Assembly: GCA_965246845.1 (NCBI GenBank)
Contig: CBDFFR010000012.1
Location: forward strand, 868,001-932,000
Length of the DNA stretch: 64,000 nucleotides
Direction of reading: 5' to 3'
From: JBBRMW01 sp965246845
GTDB lineage: Bacteria; Chloroflexota; Anaerolineae; Aggregatilineales; UBA2796
Shown here in pieces: positions 8,847-15,757 of the stretch. The position numbers and the translations under genes are program-made. Positions within the stretch are counted from its first letter, which is position 1; each line of letters opens with the position of its first letter. The notes below the pieces were generated by a model that had not been told where the DNA came from, searched no databases, and saw only the letters and a program-made list of their open reading frames with translations.

Positions 8847-9701
8847 ATGATACTACAACGCACACAGGCCGCACCGCTCATCAGCGCAGGGAGCCGGACG
8901 GTGCTGGTCTATGGCGCGCTCGTCGCGGTGACGCTGATCCTCATGTTCCCGCTGTTCTTCTCGCTCTCGCTGGCGCTGCAAGGGACCACGGTGTCGCCGC
9001 AGTTCATTCCGTCCGATTTCAGTACGCTCGATTGGGGCGTGTTTTCGACGGTTTTCCAGCAGCAGCCCGTCATGTTGCGCTGGATCGCGAATTCGTTTGT
9101 CGTCTCGACGGCGATCACGCTCGGCGTGCTGACCACCTCATCGCTGATGGCCTATGCGCTCAGTTATTTTGACTTTCCCGGCAAATCGATCCTTTTGTTC
9201 GTCGCGCTTGGGACGCTGATGATCCCCTTTGAAGCAACCCTGATTCCCAATTACCTTTTCGTCTCGTCGTGGGGTTGGAAGGACAGCTATCCGGGGCTGA
9301 TAACGCCGTTCCTCGCGTCGGGCTTCGGCGTGTTCCTGATGCGCCAGAATTTCCTCTCGCTACCGCGCGAATTATACGACGCCGCGCGCGTCGATGGCTG
9401 CGGCAGGCTGCGCTATTTGTGGTCGATTTTGCTGCCGTTGTCGCGCCCCGGCCTCGCGACGCTGGCCATCTATACATTCCTCTCCGCGTGGAATCAATTC
9501 TACTGGCCGCTGCTCATCACCAACCGTCCGGAATGGCGCACCACCCAGGTCGGCATCACGATTTTTCGTAATTTCGAGTCGGCGGTCTTCAACACGCAGA
9601 TGGCGGCCACAATCATCGTCATGCTGCCGACAATCATATTGTTGATCGTCGGGCAGCGGCAGCTCGTCGCGGGGCTGACGGCGGGCGCGGTCAAGGGGTA
9701 G
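8847..9701 (+). CDS. ugpE: ABC transporter permease, UgpE/MalG-like
   Basis: A 284-residue permease of the MalG type: six membrane helices, an EAA loop (YDAARVDGCGRLRYLW) and the conserved C-terminal GLTAGAVKG ending. ATG 8847 lies 8 nt after the stop of the UgpA-like gene with GTGAGGA upstream; an in-frame ATG at 8832 would overlap the previous gene and is less likely. It is the last gene of the transport operon. No ATP-binding subunit follows, so a shared ATPase encoded elsewhere must power it. Confidence 0.87.
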   Translation: MILQRTQAAPLISAGSRTVLVYGALVAVTLILMFPLFFSLSLALQGTTVSPQFIPSDFSTLDWGVFSTVFQQQPVMLRWIANSFVVSTAITLGVLTTSSLMAYALSYFDFPGKSILLFVALGTLMIPFEATLIPNYLFVSSWGWKDSYPGLITPFLASGFGVFLMRQNFLSLPRELYDAARVDGCGRLRYLWSILLPLSRPGLATLAIYTFLSAWNQFYWPLLITNRPEWRTTQVGITIFRNFESAVFNTQMAATIIVMLPTIILLIVGQRQLVAGLTAGAVKG

Positions 9702-9742
9702 ACTGGATTAGACGGGTCGAGTGAAACCGGGTTACGGAAGTC

Positions 9743-10294
9743 CTACGCCTGCTGTTCGATCTGATACGACAAAAACACGACGCCATTGGGAAAAATCTTC
9801 GAGTCTGCCAGCTTGAGGGGCGAACGAAAGCCGTCTACAAACAGGCGGATCCCCTTGCCCAGGATAAGCGGATGCACCAGCACCTGAATCTCATCGATCA
9901 AGCCCGCATCAAGCAGCGAATGAACGAGTTTCGCGCTACCACTAACCCCGATTATGCCTCCGGGCTGCTGCTTCAGCTTGCGGATTTCCTCGATTACGTT
10001 GGATTTGATCTGCGTCGAGTTATTCCAATCGACTTTTTGCAGCGTTGTCGAAACAACGTACTTGGGCGCACTGTTCAGCTTGTCAGCAACCCCGAATTCA
10101 TTGTGCGTCTGGGTAGGCCAGTATCCGGCGAACATCTCATACGTGACCCTGCCCAGCAAAAAGGCATCGGCATCGCGAATTTGGCGCTCCGTGATCGCGC
10201 CTAATTCCTCCGTCTGAAACGGAAACTGCCATGTATCGGGCGCTTCCATAACCCCATCCGCCGACAGGAATTCCCCTACAACGATCTTTCTCAT
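9743..10294 (-). CDS. Dihydrofolate reductase-family protein (RibD C-terminal-like)
   Basis: A 183-residue protein of the DHFR/RibD-C family, common as small stand-alone reductases. Typical features are the opening MRKIVVGEFLSADGVME, the LLGRVTYEMFAGYWP block around residue 45-60, and the late nucleotide-binding GVSGSAKLVHSLL. It should bind NADPH in the cytosol; the substrate is unknown and true folate reduction is unlikely. ATG 10294 has GGAG 7-8 nt upstream; the frame extends to 10330 but without support. A very good promoter and an inverted repeat lie directly upstream. It is convergent with the importer operon. Confidence 0.85.
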   Translation of the reverse strand: MRKIVVGEFLSADGVMEAPDTWQFPFQTEELGAITERQIRDADAFLLGRVTYEMFAGYWPTQTHNEFGVADKLNSAPKYVVSTTLQKVDWNNSTQIKSNVIEEIRKLKQQPGGIIGVSGSAKLVHSLLDAGLIDEIQVLVHPLILGKGIRLFVDGFRSPLKLADSKIFPNGVVFLSYQIEQQA

Positions 10295-10365
10295 AGTGCT
10301 TGCTCCAATTGGTGAAGGTACAGGGTTCAAGGGCAGTGGTGCGCGTAATGTTGAACTACCGCCCT

Positions 10366-10394
10366 AGGATAGCACAAATGTTCTTGTCTGTCAA
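10366..10394 (-). promoter_or_regulatory. Sigma-70-type promoter of the DHFR-like gene
   Basis: On the minus strand TTGACA (10389-10394) and TATCCT (10366-10371) are separated by exactly 17 nt, with a TGC extension before the -10 box. Transcription would start near 10359, about 65 nt before ATG 10294. Confidence 0.7.
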
Positions 10395-10410
10395 CACCTT
10401 GTCTTGACAG
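10388..10410. promoter_or_regulatory. Inverted repeat overlapping the -35 box, likely operator
   Basis: CTGTCAA (10388-10394) and TTGACAG (10404-10410) form a perfect 7-bp inverted repeat with a 9-nt spacer. The left arm is the -35 box of the DHFR-like gene's promoter, so a dimeric repressor bound here would block RNA polymerase. No regulator gene is adjacent. Confidence 0.5.
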
Positions 10411-10515
10411 TGTTGCAGAATCAACTAATCATCTGAACCGGTCATATATTCCCTGATAGTTATATATCTTATGGCGCGGATTTGATCTAACCTGGTCCAG
10501 TGCCGCGCGACCGAA

Positions 10516-11604
10516 CTACGGCAGCGGGTTCCAGAGCAGCGAGAGGCCAAGCGCCACTGCGATCAGCAGCGCGCCCAGTGCGGCGAATCCGACGCTGACT
10601 TCCTTCGTCTCGTGTTTGGTAATCAGTGAGACGGGAAGTCCCTCAAAGACGGATTTGAGGTCGCTGGCGCTCTCTGCAGAATAGTACGTACCGCCTGTCG
10701 CATCGGCGACTTGCTTGAGCGTCACTTCATCGATCCCGCGCCGGAAGCCACCACCGCCCGGTCCGCCTCCGTAGCCGCCATTGCCACCGAACCCGCCCGG
10801 CGGTCCACCATTGCCACCGGGTTCGCGCCCGATAAGATTTGAACCGCAGTTCGGGAACTCCCCACCGTTGGCGGTCCCGAAGCCGATGGTATAGACGCGC
10901 AGCCCGCGATCTGCGGCCTGCTGCGCGGCTTTTAGCGGCGTGATCCCGGCGTTAGTGGCTCCATCCGTGAGCAGCACGATAATATCCGGCGCGTAGGCTC
11001 CCTTGACGACCGGTACAGGCGCGGGAAGGCGTGAATTTTCCGGGATGCTTGGTGCGACATCCTCATCAATCTCCGCGATGGCGTCAATCGCGGTCATGAT
11101 ACCGCTGCCGATTGCCGTCCTGCGCCCGGTGACGAGGCTATTCACCGCGTTCCTGAGTGCTTCCTTATCGGCGGTCGGCGTCTGCACGATTTCGGCGAAG
11201 CCGGAGAAGGCGACGATCCCGATCAGCGTACCAGGCTTCTGCGCGTCGATGAACGAGAGCGCCGCAGCCTGCGCGACTTCCAGACGGTTCGGCTTGATGT
11301 CCGTCGAACACATGCTGCGCGAGACATCCATCGAAAGGATGATTGTCGTCCGGCTGGTGGGGATGCTCAGGACGGTAATCGGCTTGCTGAGGGCGAAAAT
11401 CAGGCTGCCCATCGCGAGCAGAAACAACGCGAAAGGCAAATGCCGCCGCCAGCGCGAGCGATCCGGGAGCGCCGCGCGAATCAGGCTCAGGCTCGAATAG
11501 CGCACGGTGAAGCGTTTGCGACGGCGCAGCACGATGATATATATGCCGACGAGCAGCGGAATCAACACCAGCAGGAACAGAAACCAGGGCCATTGTAAAT
11601 TCAT
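10516..11604 (-). CDS. VWA-domain membrane protein, BatA/BatB-like, with Gly-rich insert
   Basis: A 362-residue protein with two N-terminal membrane helices, a von Willebrand A domain and one C-terminal helix, the topology of Bat aerotolerance proteins. The metal site is clear: DVSRSM (DxSxS) near residue 93, and the later LLTDGATNAG. An unusual glycine-rich run lies inside the domain (residues about 262-285, reverse complement of about 10745-10825). ATG 11604 has GGAG 9 nt upstream; the longer frame to 11634 lacks support. It ends the operon that starts with the protease and MoxR genes. Confidence 0.87.
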   Translation of the reverse strand: MNLQWPWFLFLLVLIPLLVGIYIIVLRRRKRFTVRYSSLSLIRAALPDRSRWRRHLPFALFLLAMGSLIFALSKPITVLSIPTSRTTIILSMDVSRSMCSTDIKPNRLEVAQAAALSFIDAQKPGTLIGIVAFSGFAEIVQTPTADKEALRNAVNSLVTGRRTAIGSGIMTAIDAIAEIDEDVAPSIPENSRLPAPVPVVKGAYAPDIIVLLTDGATNAGITPLKAAQQAADRGLRVYTIGFGTANGGEFPNCGSNLIGREPGGNGGPPGGFGGNGGYGGGPGGGGFRRGIDEVTLKQVADATGGTYYSAESASDLKSVFEGLPVSLITKHETKEVSVGFAALGALLIAVALGLSLLWNPLP

Positions 11605-11640
11605 CGTGTCATACTCCAAACTCGTTTCATTCATCTGGGT

Positions 11641-11705
11641 GGGCGGGGCTTGACCCGCCCCTACAAATACGCGCGTCTTGTGTAGGGGTCGGGCTTGACC
11701 GACCC
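11641..11705. repeat. Inverted pair of BIME-like hairpins
   Basis: Two perfect 7-bp stems, GGGCGGG/CCCGCCC (11641-11660) and GGGTCGG/CCGACCC (11686-11705), share the same 6-nt loop GCTTGA. Between them CCCCTACA and TGTAGGGG form a third inverted repeat, so the hairpins are mirror images. The unit lies between the two VWA genes. Confidence 0.75.
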
Positions 11706-11715
11706 ACTCTGGACA

Positions 11716-12720
11716 TTATGGCGCGCGTCCGAACCAGAGTAGTGAGGCAGCGATCCCGATCAACAGCACGAAAACACTGGCTCCAGCCAGTAGCGCGGTA
11801 ATTTCCTGCTTTTCGGCTTTCATCGCAAGCTGCGGCGAAAGATTCTGATAGATGCTGCGCAGATCGTCTTCATTTTCTGCGTTGAAATATTCCGCGTTCG
11901 TGAGCTGCGCGATGGCTTGCAGCGTCGGCTCATCCAACTGCGTATGAATGCTGAAGCCGTCGATTTTGAGGTCCGATCCCGCCGCGCTGCCCACGCCGAC
12001 GGTATAGATACGGATACCCCGGCTGGTGGCGGCTTGCACGGCGACCAGCGGGTCGGGGTTGCTGTTGTTCTCGCCATCACTCAGCAGGACGATCACCGCC
12101 GAAGTGTAAGTCCCTTGCGGTACGGGCGTCGGTGACGGGCTGGCAGTCGGTATCAGGTTGCTATACAGGCGCGTCGGTTGCTTGCCCGCCGCAATCGTGT
12201 TGATCGCGGCGAGGATTCCGCTCGCGAGCGATGTACCGCGTTGCGGGCGCAGGCGGTTAATCGCGGCCAGCACCGCATCCTGATCGTTGGTCGGCGCTTG
12301 CACTGCGATCCCGCTTTCGCTGAATGCGACCACGCCAATCGCGACGGTCGGCGGCTGCTTTTCGATGAAGCCCTGCGCGGCGCTGATTGCAGCTTCCATG
12401 CGCGTCGGCTTCAAATCATCGGCGGCCATGCTCCCGGAGACATCGAAGGCGAGGATCACCGTCCCTTCCAGACGGGGCAGCGTGACGACGGTTTGCGGAC
12501 GCGCCAGCGCGAATATCAACAGCGTGAGCGCGAGCAGAAAAATCACAGGCGGGATGTGCCGACGGATGCCCGCTGCATTCACGCGCGCGGCATTCGCCAG
12601 CCCGAAGCTGCCATAATTCGCGACCAGTGCGCGCCGCCGTCTCTGCATCCGCAGGTAGACGGCGACCAGCAGCGGGACCGCGATCAGGCACAGGAGCATC
12701 GGCGGCCAGATAAACGTCAT
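11716..12720 (-). CDS. VWA-domain membrane protein, BatA-like
   Basis: A 334-residue paralogue of the downstream VWA protein: two membrane helices at the N-terminus (residues about 5-20 and 57-75), a VWA domain with the complete DxSxS metal motif DVSGSM near residue 93, a conserved LLSDGENNSNP strand, and a C-terminal helix (VFVLLIGIAASLLW). Such proteins act with MoxR ATPases in envelope stress or in assembling complexes in the membrane. It follows the DUF58 gene by 21 nt and precedes the second VWA gene across a hairpin pair. It lacks the glycine-rich insert. Confidence 0.88.
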   Translation of the reverse strand: MTFIWPPMLLCLIAVPLLVAVYLRMQRRRRALVANYGSFGLANAARVNAAGIRRHIPPVIFLLALTLLIFALARPQTVVTLPRLEGTVILAFDVSGSMAADDLKPTRMEAAISAAQGFIEKQPPTVAIGVVAFSESGIAVQAPTNDQDAVLAAINRLRPQRGTSLASGILAAINTIAAGKQPTRLYSNLIPTASPSPTPVPQGTYTSAVIVLLSDGENNSNPDPLVAVQAATSRGIRIYTVGVGSAAGSDLKIDGFSIHTQLDEPTLQAIAQLTNAEYFNAENEDDLRSIYQNLSPQLAMKAEKQEITALLAGASVFVLLIGIAASLLWFGRAP

Positions 12721-12741
12721 GGGTGGCTCCGATCTATTGGT

Positions 12742-13629
12742 TTACTTCTTTCGCTGCTGCCGCAGGGCGGCAAAGCGTACCACAGCGCGGACGAAATCCT
12801 GGTCGGTCGAGAGCGAGAGGACATCGACGCCCGCCCGCTTGAAAGTCTGGTCGAGGGCGGTCTCGCGTTCGCGAGCAGCGTCCGTGAAACGCTTTCGGAA
12901 GCCCCGGTCGTGCGTATCGACGTAAAGCTGTTCGCCCGTTTCGGCGTCTTCCATCACGACGAGGCCGACGTCCGGGAGTTCGACCTCGCGCGGGTCCCAC
13001 AGGCGGATCGCGAGGACTTCATGCCGCTGGTTGAGCAGCGTCAGCGTGCGCTCCCAGCCCGGCGCGCAGATGAAATCAGAGACGACGAATACCAGCGAAC
13101 GGCGTTTAATCGCGTTCAGACCGCCTTTGAGCAGCGGCGTCAGGTCCGTGAAAGGGGCTTTGGATAGCTGCGGCTGGTTGAGCAAATCATTCACGATGCG
13201 CAGCACATGCGGCTTCCCGCCGCCCGCCGGGATCACGCGGTCGAGACCGTTGTTGTAGAAGATCGCGCCGACCCGGTTGCCGTGCCGCGTGAGCAGCCGC
13301 GCGAAGGTCGAGACGAAATCGACCAGCACCGCGCGTTTCATGGTCTGTACCGTGCCAAAATCCATTGACGGGCTGAGATCGAGCAGGAACCAGCCGGTGA
13401 TCTCGCGGTCCTCAACGTACTTGCGCACGTAGGGCGTATTCATCCGCGCGGTGACGTTCCAATCAATATAACGCACGTCGTCTTCGGGTTGGTATTCGCG
13501 CAGGTCCGCGAAATCCAGCCCGTAGCCGTAGAACAGGCTGCGGTAATCGCCTTGCAGCAGGCCATCCAGACGGCGGATGACCTGCCAATCGAGGCGTTGC
13601 AGGATGCGCTCAGGCGTTTGCGCGGCCAT
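12742..13629 (-). CDS. DUF58 domain protein
   Basis: A 295-residue soluble protein of the DUF58 family, a VWA-like fold that nearly always sits next to moxR. The family block YGYGLDFADLREYQPEDDVRYIDW-type motif is seen near residues 34-58, followed by DLSPSMDFG, a VWA-type metal site with DxSxS. It is thought to work as an adaptor between MoxR ATPases and the membrane VWA proteins. It overlaps the end of moxR by 20 nt, so expression is coupled. Family call is firm; biochemical role is not known. Confidence 0.88.
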   Translation of the reverse strand: MAAQTPERILQRLDWQVIRRLDGLLQGDYRSLFYGYGLDFADLREYQPEDDVRYIDWNVTARMNTPYVRKYVEDREITGWFLLDLSPSMDFGTVQTMKRAVLVDFVSTFARLLTRHGNRVGAIFYNNGLDRVIPAGGGKPHVLRIVNDLLNQPQLSKAPFTDLTPLLKGGLNAIKRRSLVFVVSDFICAPGWERTLTLLNQRHEVLAIRLWDPREVELPDVGLVVMEDAETGEQLYVDTHDRGFRKRFTDAARERETALDQTFKRAGVDVLSLSTDQDFVRAVVRFAALRQQRKK

Positions 13630-14608
13630 TGACTTTTTCGCGCAAAGGGACGACAGGAACAGGAATACGGTTCAGAATTTTCCTGAGCAGGTCATCGGGC
13701 GTCACATTATCGGAGAGCGCCTCGTAAGACAGCACCAGACGGTGACGGATCACATCGAACGAAATATCGAGAATATCCTGCGGGAGCGCATAATCGCGCC
13801 CGCGCACGAAGGCCAGCGCACGCGCCGCGAGGACCAGATTGATCGATGCGCGCGGACTCGCGCCGTAGACAATGTAATGCTGCAAATCCTTGAGGCCGAA
13901 GTCCTGCGGCGCGCGGGTCGCCGTGACCAGCTTCACCGCAAATTCCATCAGCGCCGAATCGACGTAGACCTTATCGGCTTCCTGCTGCAAACCGAGTAGT
14001 TGATCGGTGGTCAACACCTGCTGCACGGCCTGCAACGCGCTCGTCATGCGCTCGACAATGACGAATTCTTCCGTGGCGGTCGGGTAGCCGACCAACACCT
14101 TGAGCATGAAGCGGTCGACCTGCGCTTCCGGTAGCGGATACGTGCCTTCGGTCTCAATCGGGTTCTGGGTCGCGAGGACGAGGAACGGTTTCGGCACTTT
14201 ATACGTCTCGCCGCCAATCGTCACCTGCCGCTCCTGCATCACTTCGAGCAGCGCGCTTTGTACCTTTGCGGGCGCGCGGTTGATTTCATCTGCGAGCAAG
14301 AGATTGGTGAAGACGGGACCGAGCGCGGTATTGAATTCGCCCGTTTTCTGGTTATAGATGCGCGTGCCGACCAGATCGGCGGGGACCAGATCGGGGGTGA
14401 ACTGGATGCGCTTGAATTCGCCGCCGATTGACCCGGCCAGCGTCTTGATTGCCAGCGTCTTCGCCAGCCCCGGCACACCTTCGACGAGAATATGGCCGCG
14501 CGCCAGCAACGCGACGATCATGCGTTCGAGCAAAACATCCTGCCCGACAATTACCTTCTTCACTTCGTAGAGGACCCGTTCCATCGGTTTCGAGTAATTG
14601 GGATTCAT
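13610..14608 (-). CDS. MoxR-family AAA ATPase
   Basis: A 332-residue AAA+ ATPase of typical MoxR length. The Walker A is GVPGLAKT (about residues 40-47), Walker B is LLADEINRAP, and the MoxR-specific LLEVMQERQVTIGG and LATQNPIETEGTYPLPEAQ follow, with a sensor-type arginine region in RFMLKV. MoxR ATPases act as chaperones that load or mature partner proteins carrying VWA domains. Here DUF58 and two VWA genes follow on the same strand, giving the standard module. It is preceded by a serine-protease gene across a hairpin repeat. Confidence 0.92.
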   Translation of the reverse strand: MNPNYSKPMERVLYEVKKVIVGQDVLLERMIVALLARGHILVEGVPGLAKTLAIKTLAGSIGGEFKRIQFTPDLVPADLVGTRIYNQKTGEFNTALGPVFTNLLLADEINRAPAKVQSALLEVMQERQVTIGGETYKVPKPFLVLATQNPIETEGTYPLPEAQVDRFMLKVLVGYPTATEEFVIVERMTSALQAVQQVLTTDQLLGLQQEADKVYVDSALMEFAVKLVTATRAPQDFGLKDLQHYIVYGASPRASINLVLAARALAFVRGRDYALPQDILDISFDVIRHRLVLSYEALSDNVTPDDLLRKILNRIPVPVVPLREKVNGRANA

Positions 14609-14651
14609 TCCCGTGTTTCTCCGTAAAATTCATTCCATTTCGTGTTTGGCT

Positions 14652-14673
14652 GGGCGGACACATCGGTCCGCCC
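14652..14673. repeat. Intergenic GGGCGGAC/GTCCGCCC hairpin (dispersed family)
   Basis: Perfect 8-bp stem GGGCGGAC (14652-14659) and GTCCGCCC (14666-14673) around ACATCG, followed by CCTACA. It is the same unit as at 7021 and 36952 and lies between the protease and moxR genes. Confidence 0.7.
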
Positions 14674-14695
14674 CTACACAATGCGTACCTGCGTA

Positions 14696-15523
14696 TTAAA
14701 CCGGGGGAGCGCCCGCCGCCCCGCCCGCCGTCGAGATCGGGACGGCAAACCCAATCCCGACGAAGACTTCCTGTTCGGTCGGGTTGAGCAGCGCGGCGAC
14801 AATTCCGATGACCTCACCGTTGCGGTTGAGCAGCGGACCGCCCGAATTGCCGGGGTTCACCGCCGCGTCGATCTGGATCAGGTCTGAAAGGCGCGGCGTG
14901 CCATCCGGTCGCTGGAAGGTCCGCTTGAGGCCAGAAACGACGCCCGCGCTCATCGAGCCATACAGCCCGAAAGGATGTCCTACCACATACACGTCATCGC
15001 CGATCCGCATCGCGCCGGGATTGCCGAGCGTAGCCGGGACGATCTGCGTGGGGAGCTTGCTGGCACGTAGCACAGCAATGTCGTTCTCCGGCTGCTTGAG
15101 CGTAACCCACGCTTGCGCCTGCGTACCATCCGCAAAAGTGATCTGGATGAGGGTTGCATCCGCGACGACGTGCAGGCTTGTCAGGATGTCGCCCCGGTCG
15201 TTGACGATGACACCACTCCCCAAACTGTCTTCGTTCGCGTTGTCTGCGCCCGTCGCTTCCGTCTGGATCAAGACCAGTGAGGGTTGTATTTTCTGGTAGA
15301 TGAGTGGAGCGCGTGCGGGCGCGGGCGTGATCGACGCGATTGCCTGCGTGATCGAGTCGTCGATTTCGGTCTGCGTGATCTGATGCGGGTGGGGTGTCAG
15401 GGCGTTGTAGAGGAGGAGGATGAGGAAAGCCGTACAAACACCGGAGACGAAAGGCAGCGAGCGTCTTGCCCGTCTGTGGACGCGCCCCCGCCAAAGCGGA
15501 ACGATAGGAGCGACTTCTTTCAT
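14696..15523 (-). CDS. Membrane-anchored trypsin-like serine protease (HtrA-like, no PDZ)
   Basis: A 275-residue S1C-type protease with one N-terminal membrane anchor (about residues 26-42) and the catalytic domain outside. The triad is visible as H118 (TSLHVVAD), D148 (ENDIAVLR) and S227 (NPGNSGGPLL). HtrA/Deg proteins normally carry a PDZ domain after the protease; this one stops right after the domain, so it is a shorter form. It is the first gene of the minus-strand MoxR/DUF58/VWA operon and is divergent from the glycogen phosphorylase gene. A role in envelope stress is inferred from context. Confidence 0.86.
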   Translation of the reverse strand: MKEVAPIVPLWRGRVHRRARRSLPFVSGVCTAFLILLLYNALTPHPHQITQTEIDDSITQAIASITPAPARAPLIYQKIQPSLVLIQTEATGADNANEDSLGSGVIVNDRGDILTSLHVVADATLIQITFADGTQAQAWVTLKQPENDIAVLRASKLPTQIVPATLGNPGAMRIGDDVYVVGHPFGLYGSMSAGVVSGLKRTFQRPDGTPRLSDLIQIDAAVNPGNSGGPLLNRNGEVIGIVAALLNPTEQEVFVGIGFAVPISTAGGAAGAPPV

Positions 15524-15757
15524 CCTGTTAAACCTCTCGGTACTTCGGTGAACGAGATTGGCTAGAAGATAGAAAAGTTTCCTGAGTGTGAGATGAGTTG
15601 GGGGTGAAGGACGTCTGCCAATTAAGCGAGCGTCAACTCAGAATGCGTTAAGGATTCGATTTTAATACGGTGTCGCTGATTGTTAAATCCATGCTGCGAA
15701 CTTTACGCGCGTGCTATGTTACACTCTGCGCTATCCGCTCTACCCAGAGGTAATACC

